Shown: positions 8,667 to 16,066 of the stretch, piece by piece
Position numbering within the stretch: position 1 is the stretch's first letter
How the letters are laid out: the number at the start of each line of letters is the position of its first letter
NCBI RefSeq assembly: GCF_900156065.1
Contig: NZ_FTNF01000012.1
Coordinates: 62,001 to 126,000 of the forward strand
Length of the DNA: 64,000 bases
Direction of reading: 5' to 3'
Source: Micromonospora avicenniae
Lineage (GTDB): Bacteria > Actinomycetota > Actinomycetes > Mycobacteriales > Micromonosporaceae
Program-made: the position numbers and the translations under genes
Notes under the pieces: generated by a model
What the model saw: only the letters and a program-made list of their open reading frames with translations
Database searches by the model: none
What the model was told of the DNA's origin: nothing

Positions 8667-9011
8667 TCAGGTCAGGTCGGCGGAGTTCATACGACGCCGG
8701 CAGGTGCGTTCCACCCGCATGATCAGCCGCTCCTCCGGGTCGGGGCAGGCGAACAGCGAGTCCCGGGCGAGCCAGTCTCCGGTGGCCAGGTCCCGCTGTT
8801 TGGCGGCGAGGAACGGCAGGACGGACGCCAGGGCGTACACGCAGAAGTGCCGGCCTTCGGGCAGCCGCAGGTGGGCGCTGTCGGTGAGCTCGAAGTAGTC
8901 GCCCACGCGCATGCCGCACACGGAGCGGCCGTCGATCCGGTCCACCTGGACGCGCAGGTCGTAGAGCTCCATGTCGCCGTCGGGCGCGCTGTCGCGCTCG
9001 ACCTGTGCCAT
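8667..9011 (-). CDS. TIGR04076-family small protein
   Basis: A 114-residue protein resembling the TIGR04076 family: MELYDLRVQVDRIDG, then a Cys-x-x-(R/K)-VGDYFE turn and the conserved LPEGRHFCVYALASVLPFLAAKQRD segment. The biochemical role of the family is unknown to me. The conserved cysteines (CGM near residue 32, HFC near 57, and CRR at the end) suggest metal binding or redox function, which is inference. It sits between the XRE-cupin regulator and the LLM oxidoreductase and is probably co-transcribed with both. Confidence 0.75.
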   Translation of the reverse strand: MAQVERDSAPDGDMELYDLRVQVDRIDGRSVCGMRVGDYFELTDSAHLRLPEGRHFCVYALASVLPFLAAKQRDLATGDWLARDSLFACPDPEERLIMRVERTCRRRMNSADLT

Positions 9012-9038
9012 GTCAGTTCCCTTCTGTGGTGCCGGCGG

Positions 9039-9623
9039 TCAGGGGGTGGGCGGGTTGATGGCGAGCACGATCTCGGTGGGCGTGTCGGAGGTGTTGCGGT
9101 AGCGGTGCGGTTGGTGGGAGTCCAGCGTGATGCTCTCCCCCGCGACGACGGTGTGGCTGGTGCGGCCGACGTCGACGGTGAGGGTGCCGGTGACGACGTA
9201 CGCGCATTCGAGCGACGGGTGGCTCCACAGATCCGTGCTGGAGACCTCGCCGGGTCGGAGGGTCGCGTGCAGCACCTCGAGCTGCCCGTTCCCGGGGGTG
9301 AGCCGCTCGTAGCGGATCTGCCCGTTCGGCGCGCCGAGGGTGGTGCGTGCGCCGGGCCGGCTGATCCAGACGGAGGGGGCGGCGGGGTCGGCGAAGAGCG
9401 ACGCGACGGACTCGCCGAAGACGGTGGCCAGCCGGCGGAGGGTCGTCAGGCTCGGCTCGGTGACGCCCCGCTCGATCTGGCTGAGCAGGGTGGGTGAGAC
9501 GCCGGCCTGCTCAGCCAGCGCGCGCAGGCTCAGGTTGCGGGCGGTCCGCAGTTCGTGCAGGCGCTCGCCGATCACCGACGCATCTCTCCCCTGTTTTCGC
9601 AGTGGCATGCAGTGAGACTGCAT
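9039..9623 (-). CDS. XRE-family regulator with C-terminal cupin sensor
   Basis: A 194-residue regulator: an XRE helix-turn-helix (IGERLHELRTARNLSLRALAEQAGVSPTLLSQIERG, about residues 18-52) followed by a cupin (about 115-185, VDVGRTSHTVVAGESITLDSHQPHRYRN). This layout binds small amino-acid, polyamine or organic-acid ligands. ATG 9623 was chosen because AGGA sits 6-7 nt upstream; ATG 9608 lacks a ribosome-binding site. Both start codons lie in an 8-bp-arm palindrome (9606-9624), which looks autoregulatory. It is divergent from the DUF3311/symporter operon, which it probably also controls. Confidence 0.88.
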   Translation of the reverse strand: MQSHCMPLRKQGRDASVIGERLHELRTARNLSLRALAEQAGVSPTLLSQIERGVTEPSLTTLRRLATVFGESVASLFADPAAPSVWISRPGARTTLGAPNGQIRYERLTPGNGQLEVLHATLRPGEVSSTDLWSHPSLECAYVVTGTLTVDVGRTSHTVVAGESITLDSHQPHRYRNTSDTPTEIVLAINPPTP

Positions 9624-9624
9624 G
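9606..9624. promoter_or_regulatory. palindrome over the XRE-cupin start codon
   Basis: A perfect CATGCAGT-GAG-ACTGCATG (8-bp arms, 3-bp spacer) spans the translation start of the XRE-cupin gene. Size and symmetry fit an XRE dimer site. It could block transcription or expose a roadblock; the function is inferred. Confidence 0.5.
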
Positions 9625-9680
9625 GGTGTCCTGGACGGTAGGGGGTGATGTGCCGCCGCGTCAACGGCGGAATAAGGGTC

Positions 9681-9709
9681 TTGACGTGGTGGTGTGGTCG
9701 GCCTAGCGT
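9681..9709 (+). promoter_or_regulatory. sigma-70-type promoter for DUF3311/symporter operon
   Basis: TTGACG (9681-9686), a 17-bp spacer and TAGCGT (9704-9709) form a good housekeeping actinobacterial promoter reading towards the DUF3311 gene at 9785. This leaves an untranslated leader of about 70 nt. Confidence 0.6.
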
Positions 9710-9784
9710 CGCGCCTCATCGTGTAGCCGTACTGCACGAGCGGGTGGCGGCGGCCGTTCCGCCGCTCCGACTGGCAGGAGAGTC

Positions 9785-10072
9785 ATGGCATCGCTCGATC
9801 CCCCCGAGCAAGCCCCGGCGCGCCGATCGACGGCTCACCGATGGTTGCTCGTGATCCCGTTCCTGTGGCAGGTGGCGCTGGTGCCCGTGGTGAACGACGT
9901 GGACGTCGCGCCGCTGCACATTCCGTTCCTGATGTTGTGGCAGATGCTCGGCATCGTGGCGACTACGGTCGTCATCGCGGTGGTCTTCCGGCTGGACCGG
10001 GCGGCCGGTGTCGACGATGAGGAGCGGCGGTTCGCGGCGGCGACCGAGCCGGGGGCGGGTGAGCGGGCATGA
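9785..10072 (+). CDS. DUF3311 small membrane protein
   Basis: A 95-residue protein with two predicted membrane helices (WLLVIPFLWQVALVPVV and FLMLWQMLGIVATTVVIAVVF). The PFLWQ...PFLMLWQMLG pattern is that of DUF3311 proteins, which are regularly encoded next to sodium:solute symporters and probably act as a small partner subunit (family context, function unproven). AGGAGAG precedes the ATG. Its stop overlaps the symporter start in ATGA, so translation is likely coupled. Confidence 0.85.
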   Translation: MASLDPPEQAPARRSTAHRWLLVIPFLWQVALVPVVNDVDVAPLHIPFLMLWQMLGIVATTVVIAVVFRLDRAAGVDDEERRFAAATEPGAGERA

Positions 10073-11583
10073 CGCTCGTGATCGCGCTGGTGATCGTGCT
10101 GGGTACGGCGCTGGGCGCCGTCGGGTACGGGCGGCGGGCGACCCGGCGGGCGACCGTCACGGAGTGGGCGGTCGGCGGGCGGCGTCTCGGCACGCTGCTG
10201 TTCTGGTTCATCAACGCCGGTGAGGTGTACACGACGTTCGCGGTGCTGGGGATCTCCGGTTACGCGTGGGCGCTCGGCGCGCCGGCGTACCTGGCGTTCT
10301 GTTCGGTGTCGTTGAGCTACGCGATCGGCTACTGGTTGATGCCGAAGGTGTGGCGTGCGGGGCGGAAGAAGGGGCTGATCACGCAGGCGGACTTCTTCGC
10401 GGCCCGGTTCGGCGCGCCGTGGCTGGGTGTGGTCGCCGGCCTGGTCGGCATCGCCGCGTTGATCGTGTACGTGCAGATCCAGCTGGTGAGTCTGAGCCTG
10501 ATCGTGCAGCTGGCGCTGGGCGGGTCGCTGTCGACGACGGCCGCGGTGATCATCGCGGCGGTGGTGATGCTCGCCTTCGTCTACCTGGCCGGCCTGCGGT
10601 CGGCCGCGTTCGCCGCCGCGGTGAAGGACGTGCTCATGGTCGTCGTGGTGGTGCTGCTGGCGGCGACGGTGGCCGGGAAGGTGGGTGCGGCGTCGGTGTT
10701 CGACGTGTTCCGGCTCGCCGAGGAGGCACACCCGGGCATCGGGAAGCTGCCCGGGGTGGACCCGGCGTCGCCGACGGGGCCGATCTGGTTGATGACCTCG
10801 GCGTTGAACGTGGCGCTGGGGAACTGGGTGTTCCCGCATCTGTTCCAGATGTCGTACGCGGCGAAGAGCGGGCAGGCGATCCGGCGCAACGCCGTGTGGC
10901 AGCCGCTGTACTCGCTGGCGTACTTCTTCATCATCCTGCTGGGCTTCGCCGCGCTGCTGGCGGGGACGCAGCCGGCGGACGGCAATATGAACGCGGCCCT
11001 GCTGCAGTTCGTCACAGACCGGTATCCGGGGTGGGTGATCGGCCTGGTCGCCGGGACGGGTTTCCTGCTGGCGCTGGCTCCCGGTTCGGTGCTGCTGCTG
11101 ACCTCGGGGTCGCTGTTCACCCGTAACGTGGTCGGGCCGTTGCGGAAGTCGCTCAGCGAGCGGTCGGCGTTGTTGGTCTCCCGGGTGTCGATGGTCGGGT
11201 TCGGGGCGGTCGCGGTGTGGTTGACGGTCGGGCAGAGCGGTTCGTTGGTGGACATCCTGTTGTACGCGTACTCGGCGATCGGGATGCTCGCACCGGCGGT
11301 CTTCCTCGGGTTCCTGTGGCGGCGGACGACGGCGGTGGGCGTGCTGGCCGGGATCGTGGTCGGGTTCGTGGCGTTGCTCGCACCGTTTGCCAAGGACGTG
11401 TGGGCGACGCACCTGCCGGCCTGGGAGCCGGGGCTGATCGCCATGGCCGTCAACTTCGTGGTGACGGTGCTGGTCAGTCTGGTGACGCCGCGGCCGCCGG
11501 AGCGGGCGGTGGCGGTGGGGCATGCCTTGGGCGCGGCGGACGTGGCGCCCGCCGGCTCCAGCCGGGCGACGGTCGACGCCTAG
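10069..11583 (+). CDS. sodium:solute symporter (SSS family)
   Basis: A 504-residue permease with about 13 membrane helices, of the SSS (TC 2.A.21) family near the monocarboxylate/pantothenate-type members. N-terminal ATEWAVGGRRLGTLLFWFINAGEVYTTFAVLGISGYAW (about residues 22-60) is the SSS signature start. It should import an organic anion or small metabolite with Na+. It is translationally coupled to the DUF3311 partner and ends just before an 18-bp hairpin at 11585, so this two-gene unit terminates before the OFA carrier. The exact substrate is not readable. Confidence 0.88.
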   Translation: MTLVIALVIVLGTALGAVGYGRRATRRATVTEWAVGGRRLGTLLFWFINAGEVYTTFAVLGISGYAWALGAPAYLAFCSVSLSYAIGYWLMPKVWRAGRKKGLITQADFFAARFGAPWLGVVAGLVGIAALIVYVQIQLVSLSLIVQLALGGSLSTTAAVIIAAVVMLAFVYLAGLRSAAFAAAVKDVLMVVVVVLLAATVAGKVGAASVFDVFRLAEEAHPGIGKLPGVDPASPTGPIWLMTSALNVALGNWVFPHLFQMSYAAKSGQAIRRNAVWQPLYSLAYFFIILLGFAALLAGTQPADGNMNAALLQFVTDRYPGWVIGLVAGTGFLLALAPGSVLLLTSGSLFTRNVVGPLRKSLSERSALLVSRVSMVGFGAVAVWLTVGQSGSLVDILLYAYSAIGMLAPAVFLGFLWRRTTAVGVLAGIVVGFVALLAPFAKDVWATHLPAWEPGLIAMAVNFVVTVLVSLVTPRPPERAVAVGHALGAADVAPAGSSRATVDA

Positions 11584-11584
11584 G

Positions 11585-11624
11585 CATCGTGGCGGGGGCA
11601 CCCCGTGGTGCCCCCGCCACGATG
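11585..11624 (+). terminator. long hairpin terminator
   Basis: A perfect 18-bp stem (11585-11602 with 11607-11624) closes on a 4-nt loop two bases after the symporter stop. No T tract follows. It separates the symporter unit from the OFA carrier unit. Confidence 0.8.
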
Positions 11625-11749
11625 GCATCGGGGTCCGTGGCCGTCCAGTCCGTGCACGGTGGACGGTCGGCGGTGACCGTTCGGCTCAGGGTTTCGACCA
11701 TCCGGCGCGGGACGGGTTTGGTCGCGACGGCCGCCGGGTGGATGAAGGA

Positions 11750-11773
11750 CGGAACATCTTTCGTCATGTTCCG
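11750..11773. promoter_or_regulatory. operator-like dyad before OFA carrier
   Basis: A perfect CGGAACAT-N8-ATGTTCCG lies directly ahead of the ribosome-binding site (GGGAAGGA, 11773-11780) of the OFA-type carrier. It could be a repressor site or a small RNA hairpin over the leader. The sequence is unlike the XRE-cupin palindrome at 9606. Confidence 0.45.
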
Positions 11774-11785
11774 GGAAGGAAGCGC

Positions 11786-13201
11786 ATGCTTTCCGCACTT
11801 GATCGTCGGCACACCGTCGCGCCGCCGGGTTACAGCCGTTGGCTGATACCACCGGCGGCGCTCGCGATCCATCTCTGTATCGGGCAGGTCTACGCGACAA
11901 GCGTGTACAAGAACTCGCTCATTGCGCACTTCGACACCAGCCAGACGGCGATCGGCGTCATCTTCAGCATCGCCATCGTGATGCTGGGCCTGTCGGCCGC
12001 GGTGGCGGGTACGTGGGTGGAGGCGACCGGGCCACGCAAGGCGATGTTCGTGTCGGCGTGTTTCTGGGCGGCCGGCTTCCTGGTCGGTGCGCTGGGTATC
12101 GGGACGCGGCAGTTGTGGCTGCTGTACCTGGGGTACGGGCTGCTGGGCGGCATCGGGCTGGGCATCGGTTACATCTCCCCCGTGTCCACGTTGATCAAGT
12201 GGTTCCCGGACCGGCCCGGACTGGCGACCGGCCTGGCGATCATGGGGTTCGGTGGCGGGGCGATGGTGGCCTCTCCTCTGTCCCGCCAGTTGCTGTCGTT
12301 CTACGACGGCGGGTACGACCCGTCGAACGCGGGCTCGACGGCGTCCGGGAGCGCGCTGGTGTGGTTGTTCGTCACGCTGGGCGTCGGCTATTTCCTGATC
12401 ATGATGTTCGGGGTGTTCAACGTGCGGGTGCCGGCGACGGACTGGCGCCCGGCCGGGTTCGACCCGGCCCGGGTGGCGGCGAAGCCGCTGGTGACCACGG
12501 CGAACGTGTCCGCGGCGAACGCGGTGAGGACCCGGTCGTTCTGGCTGCTGTGGGTGGTGTTGTTCTGCAACGTGACCGCCGGTATCGGGATCCTCGAACA
12601 GGCGAGCCCGATGATCCAGGACTTCTTCCGCGACGGCGGGGTCTCGTCGGTGTCGGTGGCCGCCGCGGGCGGCTTCGTGGGCCTGCTGTCGCTGTTCAAC
12701 ATGGCGGGCCGGTTCGTGTGGTCGTCCACGTCGGACGTGATCGGCCGGCGGCCGATCTACCTGTTGTACCTGGGTGTGGGCATGGTGCTGTACGCGCTGC
12801 TGGCGGTGGTGGGGCACGCGTCGACGGCGTTGTTCGTGCTGCTGGCGTGCGTGATCCTGTCCTTCTACGGCGGTGGGTTCGCCACCGTGCCGGCGTACCT
12901 GCGGGACCTGTTCGGCACGTTCCAGGTGGGCGCGATCCACGGCCGGCTGCTCACCGCGTGGTCGGCGGCGGGGATCGCCGGTCCGCTGATCGTCAACGGG
13001 TTCCTCGACGCGCAGGGTGAGCCGGGCACGTTGACGGCCGCGGCGTACCGGCCGGCGCTGTTCACGATGGTGGGGGTGCTGGCCGTGGGGTTCATCGCCA
13101 ACCTGCTGGTCCGACCGGTGCCGCAGCGGTTCCACGAACCCCCGACGGCCGGCCCGGATTCGGACACCGAGACGATGGCGGAGAGGAGCGGCGCGCGATG
13201 A
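11786..13201 (+). CDS. OFA (oxalate:formate antiporter) family MFS carrier
   Basis: A 471-residue MFS protein with about 12 helices. The family features are IHLCIGQVYATSVYKNSL at the N-terminus (the conserved Q-x-Y-x-[WA]-S/T region of OFA proteins) and SPVSTLIKWFPDRPGLATGLAIMGFGGGAM. Members exchange small carboxylates; oxalate/formate specificity cannot be assumed. ATG 11786 has GGGAAGGA 5 nt upstream, so longer in-frame readings are rejected. Its stop overlaps the start of a 41-residue membrane peptide (ATGA), which matches the known small partner of such carriers. Confidence 0.88.
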   Translation: MLSALDRRHTVAPPGYSRWLIPPAALAIHLCIGQVYATSVYKNSLIAHFDTSQTAIGVIFSIAIVMLGLSAAVAGTWVEATGPRKAMFVSACFWAAGFLVGALGIGTRQLWLLYLGYGLLGGIGLGIGYISPVSTLIKWFPDRPGLATGLAIMGFGGGAMVASPLSRQLLSFYDGGYDPSNAGSTASGSALVWLFVTLGVGYFLIMMFGVFNVRVPATDWRPAGFDPARVAAKPLVTTANVSAANAVRTRSFWLLWVVLFCNVTAGIGILEQASPMIQDFFRDGGVSSVSVAAAGGFVGLLSLFNMAGRFVWSSTSDVIGRRPIYLLYLGVGMVLYALLAVVGHASTALFVLLACVILSFYGGGFATVPAYLRDLFGTFQVGAIHGRLLTAWSAAGIAGPLIVNGFLDAQGEPGTLTAAAYRPALFTMVGVLAVGFIANLLVRPVPQRFHEPPTAGPDSDTETMAERSGAR

Positions 13202-13323
13202 ACGAGGTCGGCCCGCGCGGGCAGCAGGCCCGGTTGTGGATCTCCTGGCTGGTGGTGTCGGTGCTGCTCGGCTACGGAGTGGCCCAGACGGTGATCACGG
13301 CAGCGAAGTTGTTCACGAGTTGA
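13198..13323 (+). CDS. MFS transporter small subunit (41 aa)
   Basis: A 41-residue single-pass membrane peptide starting at the ATGA overlap with the OFA carrier. Its core, ISWLVVSVLLGYGVAQTVI then AAKLFTS, resembles the small protein annotated as 'MFS transporter small subunit' beside OFA-family carriers (SWLWV..P..YGV.ETL..A..LF pattern from memory). One helix spans about residues 13-33. The role, probably stabilising or gating the carrier, is inference. Too short for many gene finders, but the coupling and motif make it convincing. It is followed by a terminator at 13331. Confidence 0.8.
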   Translation: MNEVGPRGQQARLWISWLVVSVLLGYGVAQTVITAAKLFTS

Positions 13324-13330
13324 CCGTGCT

Positions 13331-13367
13331 GCGGGCGGTCCGGGGCTTCACGTCCCGGGCCGCCCGC
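13331..13367. terminator. bidirectional hairpin terminator
   Basis: GCGGGCGGTCCGGG (13331-13344) pairs with CCCGGGCCGCCCGC (13354-13367), with one G-U pair, between the convergent small-subunit gene and the SDR. Confidence 0.75.
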
Positions 13368-13383
13368 GTACTGGTGGGCGGGG

Positions 13384-14112
13384 TCAGAGGCCGCCGGCGA
13401 CGCGCAGCACCGTGCCGGTGGTGTACGAGGCTTCGGGGCCGAGCAGCCAGGCGATGGCGGTGGCGACCTCGTCGGGTTCACCGGCACGGCCCAGTGGGAT
13501 GCGGCCGGCGGCGCTGTCGGGGCGGTCGGGCACACCGGACACGGCGTGGATGTCGGTGCGGATGATCCCGGGGGCGACACCGTTGACGCGGATCCCGCGG
13601 GCGGCGAGTTCCTTGGCCAACCCGAGGGTGAGGGTGTCGGTGGCGGCCTTGACCGCCGCGTAGTGGATGTATTCGCCGGGGCTGCCGAGGGTGGCCGCGG
13701 CGGAGGAGACGTTGACGATGGCGGCGCCGGCGCTCATCCGGCGGGCCGCCTGCTGGGCGCAGAGCACGTAGCCGATGAGGTTGACGTCGACGACGCGCCG
13801 CAGGTCGGCGGGGTCGAGGTCGACGAAGGGGCCGATCGGGCTGGTCACGCCGGCGTTGTTGACCAGACCGGTGATCTCGCCGAGCTCGGCCGCGGCGTCG
13901 AACAGGGCGGTGACCTGGTCGGGGTCGGTGGTGTCGGCGGGCACGGCGACGCCTCGACGGCCGGCCGCCTGGATGTCGGCGACGACGGACGCCGCGGCGT
14001 CGTGGTCGCGCAGGTAGGCGAAGGCGACGTCGTGGCCGGTGTTGGCGAGTCGCCGGGCGGTGGCGGCACCGATACCGCGGCTGCCGCCGGTGATGACAGT
14101 GACCTGGTTCAA
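13384..14112 (-). CDS. short-chain dehydrogenase (FabG-like)
   Basis: A 242-residue classical SDR with TGGSRGIG (8-15), NNAG (85-88), Ser137, Tyr151 and Lys155, and the C-terminal GTVLRVAGGL typical of the FabG/glucose dehydrogenase group. The start codon is TTG at 14112 with GGGGAG about 4 nt upstream; the protein begins right at the first Rossmann strand, so an upstream start is unlikely. It is divergent from the patatin gene. The substrate is unknown. Confidence 0.85.
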   Translation of the reverse strand: MNQVTVITGGSRGIGAATARRLANTGHDVAFAYLRDHDAAASVVADIQAAGRRGVAVPADTTDPDQVTALFDAAAELGEITGLVNNAGVTSPIGPFVDLDPADLRRVVDVNLIGYVLCAQQAARRMSAGAAIVNVSSAAATLGSPGEYIHYAAVKAATDTLTLGLAKELAARGIRVNGVAPGIIRTDIHAVSGVPDRPDSAAGRIPLGRAGEPDEVATAIAWLLGPEASYTTGTVLRVAGGL

Positions 14113-14186
14113 CGTTCTCCCCTGCTGGAGCTGGTGCGCTCGACGCTACCGTGACGGGCACGGGGCGGCACGGAGGGGAAGATCAC

Positions 14187-15020
14187 ATGACGCGGGCGTT
14201 GGTGCTGGGCGGTGGCGGCGTGACCGGGGTGGCCTGGGAGTGGGGGCTGCTGGCCGGGTTGACGCAGCACGGTGTGCCGTTGGCCGAGGCGGATCTCGTG
14301 GTGGGCACCTCGGCGGGTTCGGTGGTGGGCGCGCAGTTGCGCTCAGGCCGGCCGGTGCAGGAGTCGTACGCGGCGCAGCTTCGGCCGTCGCGGAGTGAAG
14401 TGGCGGCGCGGTTCGGACCGGTGGCGGTGCTGCGGCTGGCGTGGGCCGGTGCTCGCACCCGCGACGCGGTGCGGGCGCGGGCGCGGATCGGGGCGATGGC
14501 GTTGGCTGCGCGTACCCCCTCGGAGGAGTCGAGGCGGGCGGTGATCGAGGCACGCCTGCCGGTGCGGGAGTGGCCGCGGCGCCGGCTGCTGGTGACGGCG
14601 GTGGACGCCCACTCGGGTGAGTTCGTGGTCTTCGACGCCGACTCCGGGGTGTCGCTGGTGGACGCGGTGGGCGCGAGTTGTGCGGTGCCCGGGGTGTGGC
14701 CGCCCGTGACGATCGGCGACCGGCGGTACGTCGATGGTGGGATGCGTTCACCGGTGAACGCGGACCTGGCGGGCGGAGCGCAGCAGGTGGTGGTGCTGGC
14801 GCCGACGACGGCGGCGTTCGGGCCGATGCCGCGCCTGGCGGCGCAGGTGACGGCGCTGCGGGCGCAGGGGGCGCGGGTGGTCGTGGTGTCGCCGGACGCG
14901 GCGTCGCGGGCCGCGATCGGGCGTAACGTGCTGGATCCGGGGCGCAGGGCCGGAGCGGCGCGAGCCGGTCGGGCGCAGGCGGACGTGGTCGCTGGCGAGG
15001 TGGCCGCCGTCTGGGGCTGA
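14187..15020 (+). CDS. patatin-like phospholipase/lipid acyl hydrolase
   Basis: A 277-residue patatin-fold serine hydrolase. The oxyanion-hole loop is GGGGVTGVAW (about residues 7-16), the nucleophile elbow GTSAGS (about 43-48) carries the catalytic Ser, and the catalytic Asp is in the DGG of YVDGGMRS. There is no signal peptide, so it is probably cytoplasmic. ATG 14187 has GGAGGGGAAG upstream. It should cleave acyl esters of lipids; the physiological lipid is unknown. Confidence 0.88.
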   Translation: MTRALVLGGGGVTGVAWEWGLLAGLTQHGVPLAEADLVVGTSAGSVVGAQLRSGRPVQESYAAQLRPSRSEVAARFGPVAVLRLAWAGARTRDAVRARARIGAMALAARTPSEESRRAVIEARLPVREWPRRRLLVTAVDAHSGEFVVFDADSGVSLVDAVGASCAVPGVWPPVTIGDRRYVDGGMRSPVNADLAGGAQQVVVLAPTTAAFGPMPRLAAQVTALRAQGARVVVVSPDAASRAAIGRNVLDPGRRAGAARAGRAQADVVAGEVAAVWG

Positions 15021-15216
15021 TCAGCCAGACTTCGCCCGCGCCGCGTGCCACAGGGGGTACCGGTCGCCGACCCGGCCCCTCGATGGTCCACAGTGGAGAA
15101 TGCTGAGGGCGGGAGGGTGGACCGCGGCGGACGCCGGCGGGTGGTCCGCCGTCAGCGCTGTCACAGCCGGCTGGTATCAAGACAGGAATCAAACAGGTGT
15201 ACGGGAGAGGTTGCTG

Positions 15217-15933
15217 ATGGGTGCCGCTGGCCAGGGGTTGTCCGAAGACGACGTGCGCACCTTCCGGGAGGCGTTGGCCGCAGGCCGCAAGCCGAAGGTG
15301 GTGTTCACCGCCGCGGCGGGACAGATCGCCGGACAGATCGGTCAGGTGGTGGAGCTGACCGATCCGGCCGAGTCCGACGAGTTCGTCGTCGTCCGGTTCG
15401 GGCGTGACGAGCTGCCCTTCTCCCCCACCGACGTGGCGGTGGCGCCGAGAGGCGCGGGGCGTAAGGCGGCCGAGCCGGAGCCGCAGCCGGAGCCGGTCGT
15501 GGCGCCGGCGGAGCCGGAGTTCGTTCTGGACCAGGTGCCGGCGCCGCGACCGGCGCCGCGTGAGGAGTCGAAGGTGGAGACGGTCGAGGCGGCCAAGCCG
15601 GCACGCCGGGCGGCGAAGGCGACGAAGCCGAAGGCTCCGGCCGGGTTGACCGTGACGCTGGCCTACGCCGACGGCGAGTGGACGGTCGCGGCGCAGCAGG
15701 GCAGCAAGGCGCTGGCGAAGCCGTACGTGGTGAAGCCGGCGGAGGCGTTGCGAATGGTGGCGCTGGTCGACGTGCCGGGGGTGCACGAGGCGGTGGAGCA
15801 GATCCTCTCGGCCGAGCGGGCCGAGGCGGAGCAGCAGGCGGAGAAGCTGCGCGCCGAGCTGGCGGAGATCGAGTCCCGGCTGGCGGAGCTGCGCGAGGCG
15901 GGCACGGAGCAGAGCGCGGACGAGACGCGCTGA
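15217..15933 (+). CDS. conserved actinobacterial protein, basic/Pro-rich linker and coiled coil
   Basis: A 238-residue protein I cannot assign. Residues about 1-80 form a compact domain (LSEDDVRTFREALAAGRKPKVVF, then IGQVVELTDPAESDEFVVVRFGRDELPFSPTDV) that resembles unnamed conserved actinobacterial proteins. A Pro/Ala/Glu/Lys-rich linker follows (about 80-140), a second small domain (about 145-190), and a C-terminal Glu/Ala-rich coiled coil (about 190-232, ERAEAEQQAEKLRAELAEIE). GGGAGAGG precedes ATG. It stands alone, between the patatin gene and a convergent terminator. A structural or nucleoid/translation-associated role is possible but unsupported. Confidence 0.7.
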   Translation: MGAAGQGLSEDDVRTFREALAAGRKPKVVFTAAAGQIAGQIGQVVELTDPAESDEFVVVRFGRDELPFSPTDVAVAPRGAGRKAAEPEPQPEPVVAPAEPEFVLDQVPAPRPAPREESKVETVEAAKPARRAAKATKPKAPAGLTVTLAYADGEWTVAAQQGSKALAKPYVVKPAEALRMVALVDVPGVHEAVEQILSAERAEAEQQAEKLRAELAEIESRLAELREAGTEQSADETR

Positions 15934-15980
15934 CGAGCGTCCCGCGAGGCGCGGACGCACCTGCGCGCGCACGGCATCAT

Positions 15981-16034
15981 CGGCTCGGCTTGCCTGAGAC
16001 GCGGGATCACCCCGCCCTCGGGCAAGCCGAGCCG
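15981..16034. terminator. bidirectional hairpin terminator
   Basis: An 18-bp stem with one wobble (15981-15998 with 16017-16034), containing a further GCGGG/CCCGC hairpin in the loop, sits between the convergent coiled-coil protein gene and the nitronate monooxygenase gene. Confidence 0.75.
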
Positions 16035-16066
16035 GTCATATGGGTGGCCGGTGCGGTCGGAGGCGT

